Position numbers and translations under genes: made by a program. Of a DNA stretch of 41,227 nt, positions 18,051 through 25,329 are shown piece by piece. The first letter of the stretch is position 1; every line of letters starts with the position of its first letter. Where the stretch lies: positions 1-41,227 of the forward strand of contig JAFGVA010000172.1 of the NCBI GenBank assembly GCA_016938235.1, in the 5' to 3' direction. Source of the stretch: Bacteroidales bacterium. GTDB lineage: Bacteria; Bacteroidota; Bacteroidia; Bacteroidales; UBA10428. The notes under the pieces were generated by a model. It saw only the letters and a list, made by a program, of their open reading frames with translations, had not been told where the DNA came from and ran no database searches.

Positions 18051-18184
18051 GCCCAGGTGGTGATCCCGATAGCTATCGGGATGGTAGACAGGCTTTGAGA
18101 AAGGCTATAAGAATATTAAACTAAAAGATAACAAGGCAATTACGTAATAAAAGTTTAAATATTATTTAAAGGCATTATATTAAA
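18051..18184 (+). pseudogene. decayed tRNA-Leu copy 1 with palindrome in the D-loop
   Basis: The first 13 bases (GCCCAGGTGGTGA) are identical to the 5' end of the intact tRNA-Leu(GAG) at 18321. The next three D-loop bases are replaced by an 18-base block that, with its flanks, forms the perfect palindrome ATCCCGATAGCTATCGGGAT (18063-18082). The TGGTAGACA of the D-arm then resumes. No anticodon stem, variable arm or T-arm can be found afterwards, so it cannot make a tRNA. The A/T-rich tail is similar to that of copy 2. Confidence 0.8.
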
Positions 18185-18320
18185 GCCCAGGTGGTGATCC
18201 CGATAGCTATCGGGATGGTAGACACGCTTTATTAATGGCTATAAGAATAGTAAAGAAGAAAAAAGAACAAGGCAATTATGTAATAAAAGATTAAATAATA
18301 TTTTAAAGTAATAAAATAAA
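18185..18320 (+). pseudogene. decayed tRNA-Leu copy 2 with palindrome in the D-loop
   Basis: This copy has the same head (GCCCAGGTGGTGA), the same 20-bp palindrome (18197-18216) and the resumed D-arm TGGTAGACACGC, again without the 3' half. Its tail shares GGCTATAAGAATA and ACAAGGCAATTA with copy 1 but with several differences. The units begin at 18051, 18185 and 18321, a period of 134-136 bases leading exactly into the functional tRNA gene. The palindrome therefore arrived before the duplication. Confidence 0.8.
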
Positions 18321-18406
18321 GCCCAGGTGGTGAAATTGGTAGACACGCCAGGTTGAGGGCCTGGTGACTGTTAAAGGTCGTGCTGGTTCGAGTCCAGTCC
18401 TGGGCA
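18321..18406 (+). tRNA. tRNA-Leu(GAG)
   Basis: The acceptor stem GCCCAGG pairs with CCTGGGC. The anticodon stem CCAGG/CCTGG encloses TTGAGGG, giving anticodon GAG. There is a long variable arm (GACT-GTTAA-AGGTC) and a normal T-arm (GCTGGTTCGAGTCCAGT). The discriminator is A and CCA is not encoded. Confidence 0.96.
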
Positions 18407-18408
18407 CA

Positions 18409-18436
18409 AAAACCGCTGAAAAACAGCGGTTTTTTT
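18409..18436 (+). terminator. intrinsic terminator of the tRNA array
   Basis: CCGCTG (18413-18418) and CAGCGG (18424-18429), extended by flanking A-T pairs, form a hairpin with a five-base loop followed by a T-run to 18436. Confidence 0.92.
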
Positions 18437-18463
18437 GTTTTAAGACCCTGCAATGGCTTTTAT

Positions 18464-18820
18464 ATGTTACAGATCGACAAAAAATGGTTTTTATATTCCG
18501 GATTATTTCTTATTGCCTTTGGTGTCATACTAAAGCTGGTTACAGCGTTTAATTTATTAGCTCTGGTTATAATTTTTACCGGTGCAGGCTCTAAGGTATT
18601 ATACCTGTTTTTAAAATTTTTAAGTAAAGAATATGTTCCCGGAACAGAATTGAAATTTTTAATTGTTGGTTTGATTCTTTTTTTAGCCGGTAATTTTGTC
18701 ATTCAAAAGCCGGAATTTTTGAGTTTACTATTAAAAATTACGGGTGTTTCTTTAAAAATTATTTTTGTTTTACTGTTTATACTTAAACAGAGAAACGCAT
18801 TCGGGCGAAATGTTTTATAA
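18464..18820 (+). CDS. small membrane protein, function unknown
   Basis: A 118-residue protein starting MLQIDKKWFLYSG, with about four hydrophobic segments (roughly 9-25, 28-45, 63-79 and 86-108) and a basic C-terminus. The open frame extends upstream to 18380, but that part would cross the tRNA 3' end and its terminator, so I take the ATG at 18464. I do not recognise the family. It lies alone between the tRNA array and the corrinoid cluster, with about 150 bases before the latter. Confidence 0.65.
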   Translation: MLQIDKKWFLYSGLFLIAFGVILKLVTAFNLLALVIIFTGAGSKVLYLFLKFLSKEYVPGTELKFLIVGLILFLAGNFVIQKPEFLSLLLKITGVSLKIIFVLLFILKQRNAFGRNVL

Positions 18821-18968
18821 GGTTCATTTCTTCTGAATATTTCCTTTTTTTTGCAAACGATTGTTAGATAACGATAGCAAATTACAATGCATTTATGTAA
18901 ATTATTTTGGAAATCGATTGCAATCTATTAAATTGACCACCTATTTTGGCTAATAATAAAATTTAATA

Positions 18969-19631
18969 ATGGAAGAATTACTATCAAAAATTGCACATTG
19001 TGTAGAGTTTGGTAAGGTTGACAAAACTGCACCCTATCCACCTGACATGAAAGGTCAGGAAGGTGCTGATGAACTTACAAAACAGGCTATAGAACAAGGA
19101 ATACCGGCAGAAACCATCCTGAAAGAGGCTCTGGTTATTGGTATGGATAAAGTTGGAGTTAAATTTTCTGAAAAGAAGATATTTATTCCACAAATGCTTA
19201 TGTCGGCTAAGGCAATGAACGCTGCTATTGAACATTTAAAACCTTTTTTTCAGAGTGGAGAAGTAAAAAGAAAAGGAAAATTCATAATAGCAACTGTTCA
19301 AGGTGATTTACATGATATTGGAAAAAATCTTGTAAAAATGAGCATCGAAGGCGCAGGTTGGGAAGTTATCGATCTTGGAGTTGATGTGAAGGCAGAGAAA
19401 GTTATAGCTTCGATAGAACAAAACCCGGGAGCAATAGTTGGGTTGTCAGCCCTTTTAACTACCACCATGGCAAATATGAAAAACAGTGTAGCTGATATTA
19501 AAGCAAAATACCCCGAATCGATCGTAATGGTTGGTGGAGCACCTGTAAGCCAGGGGTTTTGTAATGAAATCGGGGCTGACTTTTATGCGCCGGATCCTCA
19601 GGCTGCTGTTGCATTCCTAAAAGCTAAATAA
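18969..19631 (+). CDS. corrinoid protein for methyl transfer
   Basis: This protein would carry a methyl group on a cobalamin cofactor between two methyltransferases. An N-terminal helical cap (about 1-90) leads to a Rossmann-like B12-binding domain (about 92-220). The lower-ligand motif DLHDIGKN places the cobalt-coordinating residue at His115. SALLTTTM and VGGAPV are the other two B12-fold markers. The length (220) and architecture match the MttC/MtbC/MtaC-type proteins. It leads a tightly spaced four-gene cluster (gaps of 8, 10 and 0 bases) with a URO-D-type methyltransferase, a CobW-type GTPase and a MetH-activation-type protein. Confidence 0.92.
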   Translation: MEELLSKIAHCVEFGKVDKTAPYPPDMKGQEGADELTKQAIEQGIPAETILKEALVIGMDKVGVKFSEKKIFIPQMLMSAKAMNAAIEHLKPFFQSGEVKRKGKFIIATVQGDLHDIGKNLVKMSIEGAGWEVIDLGVDVKAEKVIASIEQNPGAIVGLSALLTTTMANMKNSVADIKAKYPESIVMVGGAPVSQGFCNEIGADFYAPDPQAAVAFLKAK

Positions 19632-19639
19632 ATATACAA

Positions 19640-21259
19640 GTGAAAGGTCTGGAAATCATTAAAAAAGCTTTTTCGCTCGAAGAAGTTGACAGAGTTCCCT
19701 GGGTGCCCTTTGTAGGTTGCCATGGAGCCAATATTACCGGTGTAACTGCTGCTGAATACCTTAAATCGGCAGATTTAATTTTCAATGGGGTGAGTAAATC
19801 CATCGAAATCTATAATCCCGATGGAATTCCGGTAGTATTTGATTTACAGATCGAAGCCGAAGCACTGGGATGTCAGCTGGCCTGGTCCGACGACAATCCC
19901 CCGGCAGTGATATCACATATGCTTTCAGAAGGCAAAAGTCTTTCTGATTTGAGAATTCCAACAGTTCATGACGGAAGAATTCCTGTGGTAATTGAAGCAA
20001 CCCGGAAAATTCGAAAAGCTTATCCTGATATTGCTTTGTATGGATTAATTACAGGCCCGTATACCCTGGCTTTGCATCTTTTGGGCACTGATATCTTCCT
20101 GAAAATGATGGAGGCTCCGGTTGAAGTACATGAATTACTGGAGTTTACAAAAAAGGTTGGTTTGGCCATGACAAAATATTATATCGATGCAGGTTGTGAT
20201 GTTATAGCAGTTGTTGATCCCATGACCTCACAAATCGATCCGGGTTCTTTTGAAATGTTTGTGCATTCACCAGCCAAAGAAATCTTTGATTTTATAAGAT
20301 CAGAGGAGAAACTCAGTTCGTTTTTTGTTTGCGGTCATGCCCAGCAAAACATTGAAGCCATGTGTGCAACCGGTCCCGACAATGTTTCGATTGATGAAAA
20401 CATTCCGCTGGATTTTGTAAGGGATATTGCATTGAAAAACAAAATTAGCTTTGGTGGCAATCTCAAACTTACAGTAGTACTTTTAATGGGAACACCCGAT
20501 GATGCAAGAAGAGATGCCATGGAGTGTATCGATTTAGGGGGCAAAAAAGGTTTTGTGCTTGCGCCCGGATGCGATTTACCCGGAGATACACCAATTGAAA
20601 ACATTCAGGCTGTAAGTGAGTTGGTTCATGATGAATATCTTCAGAATGTTGAACGGGCAAAGGAAAAAAGCGATATACAGCTCGATTTGCTTAATATGAA
20701 GGATTACGGCCGGGTAAACAAGGTTATTGTCGATATCATTACTCTCGATTCTGAATCCTGTGCTCCCTGTCAATACATGGTTGAAGCCGTAAAACGCATT
20801 GCTCCTTATTTCGAAGGTATTGTTGAATGGCATGAACATGCTATTAAGAAGATGGAAGCGGTAACCTTTATGAGTTCGCTGCTTGTTAAGAATATACCAA
20901 CCATTTGCATCGATGGGAAAATAGCTTTTGTGTCAAAAATACCGCCTCAGAATGAATTGATAGCTGCTATTCAGAAAAGAATTAATGAGAAACTGAAACT
21001 AATTATTTCCTCACAAAAAGCCGAAATACTTATCCTTGGAATTTCAGAACAAGAGTGTCAGCTGGCAAAAGATAAGGTTGAGCTTGCAATTAAAGAAACG
21101 GGTAAGGAAATTCTGGTAAAAACATCTACTTTGCAAACCGACAGGGAAAAATTTGGAGTTTTAAATACACCATCAATTGTTCTTACAGAGCATAAAATAA
21201 AGGCCCAGGGCGATGTGCCTTCTGTTGATGTAATTAAGGAATGGTTGAAGGAAATATAA
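19640..21259 (+). CDS. URO-D-type corrinoid methyltransferase with thioredoxin-like tail
   Basis: The first 345 residues or so are a uroporphyrinogen-decarboxylase-fold methyltransferase of the MtaA/MtbA/CmuA group, which moves methyl between a corrinoid protein and an acceptor or donor. The zinc cysteines appear to be Cys231 (FFVCGH) and Cys311 (LAPGCDLPGDTP). The histidine expected two residues before the first cysteine is Phe229, although His233 is close by. About 200 further residues form two thioredoxin-like domains. The first (about 362-450) has CAPC (374-377) and a NIPTICIDGK cis-proline segment. The second (about 453-539) is degenerate, with a single Cys473 and VLNTPSIVL. The start is GTG. 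The tail might reduce or accept a thiol; the substrate is unknown. Confidence 0.85.
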   Translation: MKGLEIIKKAFSLEEVDRVPWVPFVGCHGANITGVTAAEYLKSADLIFNGVSKSIEIYNPDGIPVVFDLQIEAEALGCQLAWSDDNPPAVISHMLSEGKSLSDLRIPTVHDGRIPVVIEATRKIRKAYPDIALYGLITGPYTLALHLLGTDIFLKMMEAPVEVHELLEFTKKVGLAMTKYYIDAGCDVIAVVDPMTSQIDPGSFEMFVHSPAKEIFDFIRSEEKLSSFFVCGHAQQNIEAMCATGPDNVSIDENIPLDFVRDIALKNKISFGGNLKLTVVLLMGTPDDARRDAMECIDLGGKKGFVLAPGCDLPGDTPIENIQAVSELVHDEYLQNVERAKEKSDIQLDLLNMKDYGRVNKVIVDIITLDSESCAPCQYMVEAVKRIAPYFEGIVEWHEHAIKKMEAVTFMSSLLVKNIPTICIDGKIAFVSKIPPQNELIAAIQKRINEKLKLIISSQKAEILILGISEQECQLAKDKVELAIKETGKEILVKTSTLQTDREKFGVLNTPSIVLTEHKIKAQGDVPSVDVIKEWLKEI

Positions 21260-21269
21260 GGGAAAAGAT

Positions 21270-22193
21270 TTGCCAAAAACAGCAGTATACCTGGTAACCG
21301 GGTTTCTTGGAAGTGGTAAAACTACTTTTGTTAAGGAACTTATAAATTTTTTCGGTGAGAAAAAAAAGCTGGGTATTATTCAAAATGAGTTTGCTCCTGC
21401 AAACTTCGATGGTATAGAACTAAAAAGACATACAAACACACATTTTGATCTTTTGGAAGTCAACAATGGTTCGGTTTTTTGTGTCTGTTTGTTGTCGTCA
21501 TTCATTCCCTCCCTTAAAAAATTTGTTACTTCATATGAACCTGATCTTGTATTTATGGAAGCAAGTGGTTTATCTGATCCTGTTTCAGTTGGTGAAATTT
21601 TTAATTCGAAGGAGATACTAAATTCAGGTATTTACCTGGCAGGAATTATTTGTATTGTCGATGCAGTAAACTATCTAAAGCTGGAGAACTTCCAAATGAG
21701 GATGGTTCATCAGGTACAAATAGCCAACCTGGTTGTCATTAATAAAGCAGATTTGGTTAATGATATAAATGAGATTTCAAAAAAAATAAAAGAAATAAAT
21801 CCTCATGCCGAAATTGAAGCAACAAGCTACTGTAACCTGAACCTTGAAAAATATTTCAATGAAGAACCTAATACATACAATCCAGTAACGCCTGTTTTTT
21901 GTCTGTCGGCAGAAGATATGGGCAGACCGCAAATATTTTCGTCAGTTTTCAAAACAGTAAAATCTTTAAAAGAGCTTAACTTTGAAACTTTTATTAATCA
22001 TATAAAAGATAAGGTTTTCAGACTAAAGGGCTATGTTTATTTAGATAGCGGAAGGACAATATCTGTTCAGATTTCGGGTGATATACTCCGGTTGGTTGAA
22101 ACAGAACAAGTTGTTAAACAAACCCTGATTATTGCAATGAGTAATACGCTACAGGCACAAGATATAAAAGAATTTTTCATGAAATTGTGTTGA
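21270..22193 (+). CDS. CobW/G3E-family GTPase
   Basis: A P-loop GTPase of the CobW/UreG/HypB class (307 residues), which typically handles metals or cofactors for a target enzyme. It has Walker A GFLGSGKTT (11-19), a switch region FMEASGLSDP, the base-specificity motif NKADL and a C-terminal CobW domain (about 210-307). The usual CxCC metal motif is reduced to CVC-Leu (Cys71, Cys73, Leu74). The start is TTG, 10 bases after the methyltransferase gene. By context it should help load or repair the corrinoid or zinc site of the neighbouring proteins; this is inference. Confidence 0.87.
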   Translation: MPKTAVYLVTGFLGSGKTTFVKELINFFGEKKKLGIIQNEFAPANFDGIELKRHTNTHFDLLEVNNGSVFCVCLLSSFIPSLKKFVTSYEPDLVFMEASGLSDPVSVGEIFNSKEILNSGIYLAGIICIVDAVNYLKLENFQMRMVHQVQIANLVVINKADLVNDINEISKKIKEINPHAEIEATSYCNLNLEKYFNEEPNTYNPVTPVFCLSAEDMGRPQIFSSVFKTVKSLKELNFETFINHIKDKVFRLKGYVYLDSGRTISVQISGDILRLVETEQVVKQTLIIAMSNTLQAQDIKEFFMKLC

Positions 22194-22889
22194 ATGGTAA
22201 CAGGTATTTTATTCGAAACAGATTGTAAGAACAAACTAATAGTCGCTAATAGAGAAAATGTGCTTAAACTCCTCGGGTATACCGATATTGTCGATGAGCA
22301 TGTTAAAGAGCTTGTAATTGATTTAATTCAACTGTCAAAGGCGAATATTAATCCATGGGGAGGGTTTGTTCTAAAGCAAATAAATAAGGTTGTTGTTCCT
22401 GAAGGTAAAATTTACATCGACGACTTGTTTTTTGAAGTAAACAAAACGATAGCTGCTCAACTCAGGAAAGCAGAATACCTGGCTTTTTTTATTTGTACAA
22501 TTGGCAATAGCATTGAACGCACATCAAAAGAATATTTATCGAAGGGAGATTTACTTGAAGGCTATATTTTCGATCTGATTGGTTCAGAGTCGGCTGAGAA
22601 TTTAGCAGAAGTTGTTCATCAGGAAGTAATGGAATATGCTCAATCGGGAGGATTACAGATTTCTAACAGGTATAGTCCGGGTTACTGTAATTGGGATGTT
22701 TCAGAGCAGTTTAAGTTATTTAGTTTGTTTCCTTCAGAACAAATAAAAATAAAACTGACAGATTCAGCATTAATGAACCCTATAAAATCGGTAAGTGGAA
22801 TAATTGGAATTGGAAGGGATTTAAAATTCAAACCATATAGCTGCAAACTCTGTAGCGATGAGAAGTGTATATACAGGAATAAGAAATAA
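22194..22889 (+). CDS. MetH-activation-domain-like protein
   Basis: A 231-residue protein resembling the vitamin B12-dependent methionine synthase activation domain. The signature RYSPGYCNWDVSEQ and the following SGIIGIG match that domain, which positions S-adenosylmethionine to remethylate oxidised cobalamin. It ends in a cysteine cluster (CKLCSDEKC) that could bind a metal or an Fe-S centre. The start codon directly follows the GTPase stop. In this cluster it is the likely reactivator of the corrinoid protein, a job done in methanogens and acetogens by RamA-type iron-sulphur proteins, which are absent here. Confidence 0.85.
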   Translation: MVTGILFETDCKNKLIVANRENVLKLLGYTDIVDEHVKELVIDLIQLSKANINPWGGFVLKQINKVVVPEGKIYIDDLFFEVNKTIAAQLRKAEYLAFFICTIGNSIERTSKEYLSKGDLLEGYIFDLIGSESAENLAEVVHQEVMEYAQSGGLQISNRYSPGYCNWDVSEQFKLFSLFPSEQIKIKLTDSALMNPIKSVSGIIGIGRDLKFKPYSCKLCSDEKCIYRNKK

Positions 22890-22905
22890 TTCTGTATCTT
22901 GTTGA

Positions 22906-23202
22906 TTAATATGGAAATTTCTCAATAGACTGAATCCATATATCTCTATAGAATATTTCTGCACCCTCCGATTGAATAAGAATCTTACCTGAGCTTAGCG
23001 GAATTTTATTATTCAAATTTCTCTCTTTCTGTCTTAGACTGTCTGCTACCAATACCAAATGGTCATTAATTACATGCGCAGCCCTGTTATCAAAACAATA
23101 GATATCAATACTGTTAAATAAATATTTAACTTCATGATGGTCTTCGCAGCCACACAATATCATAGTCAGGCAAAAAATTAGTTGTATGTATTTCAATTTC
23201 AT
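22906..23202 (-). CDS. small lipoprotein, function unknown
   Basis: A 98-residue product whose N-terminus (MKLKYIQLIFCLTMILCGC) is a convincing lipoprotein signal with lipobox LCGC. The mature part is short and I do not recognise it. It converges on the corrinoid cluster, 16 bases from the end of the activation-domain gene, and there is no sign of a functional link. Confidence 0.55.
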   Translation of the reverse strand: MKLKYIQLIFCLTMILCGCEDHHEVKYLFNSIDIYCFDNRAAHVINDHLVLVADSLRQKERNLNNKIPLSSGKILIQSEGAEIFYRDIWIQSIEKFPY

Positions 23203-23621
23203 TTCAGACTAAGAAGCATTCTATTCAAAGATTGAGTATACCAGAATAAAATCATAAACGGAGCGATTTTGACTTTAACCCAAAATTGATATAAATTGAA
23301 AATCGCTCACTCAATCGGATGTGTAATCTAAACTCCCTATAAGAAAATAGAACCAATGTTTAAAGCTTTATCTACCTGCCACCAGGGAAGTTAGAAGTAC
23401 TTCCCACTTTTGTTACTGTTGATGAAACGGTAAATGTTGTATATTCTTTTCCTTCTGAATAATCTACCTCATTTATAATAAATTCAGCACTCAGGATTAA
23501 AAAGTCAAATAGACATTCGGATTTCATCAGTCGACAATATGGTCTTAATTGTAGATTAATTTTTTGGTTCTTTAGAATGAGAAAGATGGAAAATAAATAA
23601 TATTTGCTTTTTCTTTGCATC
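23203..23621. other. intergenic region before aat
   Basis: About 420 bases without a convincing gene. It holds the inverted repeat at 23261-23308. An 83-codon minus-strand frame (23372-23623) lacks recognisable features and would run through the aat start, so it was not accepted. The sequence upstream of aat has TATTTG-like elements but no clean promoter. Confidence 0.5.
23261..23308. repeat. 10-bp inverted repeat
   Basis: GAGCGATTTT (23261-23270) and AAAATCGCTC (23299-23308) are perfect inverted copies around a 28-base AT-rich spacer. No T-run follows. It could be a protein-binding site or the remnant of a small element. Confidence 0.5.
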
Positions 23622-24293
23622 ATGCAAGCGGTTGTTCAATTTCCTGATCCAAATACAGCAGATGATGACGGACTTGTTGCTGTTGGTGGCGAGTTGACAT
23701 CTGATTTTCTGATTTCTGCTTATATGCAGGGGATTTTCCCCTGGTTTAGTGAAGAACAGCCTTATTTGTGGTGGTCTCCTAATCCGCGCATGGTTTTATT
23801 TCCTTCAGAATTTAAGGTTAGTAAGAGTCTGAGGCAATTAATTAATTCCGGGAAGTATGAATTACGCATTGATACAGCTTTTAAAGAAGTAATTACCCAA
23901 TGTTCCAAAGTGCCCAGACCCGGTCAGGATGGTACATGGATTACGGATGAAATGATTGAGGCCTATTCAGAACTACACAAAATTGGTATTACTCATTCAT
24001 TTGAAACCTGGTTTGAAGACAGGCTTGCAGGAGGCCTGTATGGTATTTCAATTGGCAAGGTGTTTTTTGGTGAGTCCATGTTTTTTAAAGAACGAGATGC
24101 TAGTAAATTTGCGCTTTATTACCTGGTTCAGTTTTGCTGCGAAAACAATTTTGAATTTATTGATGTACAGCAATCAACAGCACATTTAAGAAGTTTGGGA
24201 GCCAAAGAAATGCCAAGAACCGAATTTCTTAAAATACTGCATAATTCTGTTAATAAGGAAACAATACAAGGTAAATGGATTGTTAGCCGGTAA
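23622..24293 (+). CDS. aat: leucyl/phenylalanyl-tRNA-protein transferase
   Basis: Aat adds Leu or Phe from charged tRNA to proteins with N-terminal Lys or Arg, marking them for ClpS-ClpAP degradation. The motifs FPDPNTADDDGLVAVGGEL, GIFPWF, LWWSPNPRMVLFP and the C-terminal GKVFFGESMF and FIDVQQSTAHLRSLGA blocks are diagnostic. I chose the ATG at 23622 rather than the TTG six codons earlier; the product is then 223 residues, a normal length. Confidence 0.95.
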   Translation: MQAVVQFPDPNTADDDGLVAVGGELTSDFLISAYMQGIFPWFSEEQPYLWWSPNPRMVLFPSEFKVSKSLRQLINSGKYELRIDTAFKEVITQCSKVPRPGQDGTWITDEMIEAYSELHKIGITHSFETWFEDRLAGGLYGISIGKVFFGESMFFKERDASKFALYYLVQFCCENNFEFIDVQQSTAHLRSLGAKEMPRTEFLKILHNSVNKETIQGKWIVSR

Positions 24294-24344
24294 TTAGTTT
24301 AAATTTGTTAGCTTAAACGCACTTCTAATTTTATTTGTATCGGT

Positions 24345-24752
24345 ATGCAACGTGACTATTTATTACGCGAGATAGAAAAAATTGGAGCAATGCTCCGTAT
24401 GTTAATTCGCAGAGCTGTTGAGCAAAAAGATAAAAATGAAGAAGAAACAGAAACGGAAGAATTATTAAATGATTTCGCAGCAGAATCGGGTTTTGAGATT
24501 GATGAGCTTCTTAATTCAGGCAAAGAAGAACTAGATGAGATTGTAAATATCAAAAATGGCTTTAATCCGGAAAATACCGAGTATTTGGGTGATTTTCTTG
24601 TTGAATTGGCAGAAATATCAGAATTGGTAGAAAAACCAAGATACTTACTAAAGGCTTTGGAACTATACCAGATAATTGACGAAAAAACACATACCTTTTC
24701 TTTGTTGCGTGCTAAAAAAATGGATTCAATAAGGAACAGTCTAAAAAATTAA
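24345..24752 (+). CDS. small acidic helical protein, possibly DUF6483
   Basis: A 135-residue, mostly helical, acidic protein starting MQRDYLLREIEKIGAML, with no signal peptide. The N-terminal pattern and the C-terminal repeat-like helices (KPRYLLKALELYQIID) resemble small DUF6483-type proteins, but this is uncertain. It follows aat by 51 bases on the same strand. Its stop codon overlaps that of the convergent next gene inside a TTAA (24749-24752). Confidence 0.65.
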   Translation: MQRDYLLREIEKIGAMLRMLIRRAVEQKDKNEEETETEELLNDFAAESGFEIDELLNSGKEELDEIVNIKNGFNPENTEYLGDFLVELAEISELVEKPRYLLKALELYQIIDEKTHTFSLLRAKKMDSIRNSLKN

Positions 24753-25204
24753 TATCCGACAATCCAGAGAATTCTTTCTTCAAAGGCACATTTTTCGGTT
24801 ATGGCAATCAGGTCATCGTTTATTTTTATTACATCTTCCAGATGTTGTTTCCAGGTATCTTTATAGTTGGGGAAAGATTTTTTAATTTCTTCAAGAAATT
24901 CAACACCTAAAAAATGCGATGAGATATATTTTTCAAACTTCTCAAGACTATCTAAGGCTTTTAGGTCATCCCGATATTTCATTAGTTCATTTCGAAGTGG
25001 AATGATTTTTCGGGAGTTAAATTTTGTTGGGCCATAATACTCATACAATTTGTTTGCGTTTTCAAAACATGGCGCAAACAAATTAAAAACAACAGTGTCA
25101 ACATATTTCGATTCTTTATCGCAACGAACAAGAGTATCGTTTCCACCTGTAATATTCAATTCTACAAAATTCAGTTCATTCGAATCGTAAATCTCTAACC
25201 TCAT
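24749..25204 (-). CDS. conserved-looking protein of unknown function
   Basis: A 151-residue soluble protein (MRLEIYDSNELNFVELN...) without a signal peptide or membrane segment. It is charged and probably alpha-helical in its second half. I do not recognise the family. It converges on the preceding small gene, and the two stop codons share the palindrome TTAA. Confidence 0.6.
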   Translation of the reverse strand: MRLEIYDSNELNFVELNITGGNDTLVRCDKESKYVDTVVFNLFAPCFENANKLYEYYGPTKFNSRKIIPLRNELMKYRDDLKALDSLEKFEKYISSHFLGVEFLEEIKKSFPNYKDTWKQHLEDVIKINDDLIAITEKCAFEERILWIVGY

Positions 25205-25329
25205 AACAATGTAATTGGTTTTGATTAAATTTATTAATAAATGTTTATAAAAAAAAGGCCTGGAAAAAAAAACGTTTTTTCTATTGTGTAATAGTAGTAA
25301 TTTTCGGCTACAAAATTATAACACACATT

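Noticed and set aside
18051-18320. Two additional functional tRNAs
   Set aside because: Only the 5' parts match; no anticodon stem, variable arm, T-arm or 3' acceptor strand is present.
18380-18463. N-terminal extension of the small membrane protein
   Set aside because: It would be translated from the tRNA-Leu 3' end and its terminator; the ATG at 18464 is far more likely.
23372-23623. 83-codon minus-strand frame
   Set aside because: It runs through the aat start, has no recognisable feature, and contains the sequence expected to carry the aat promoter.
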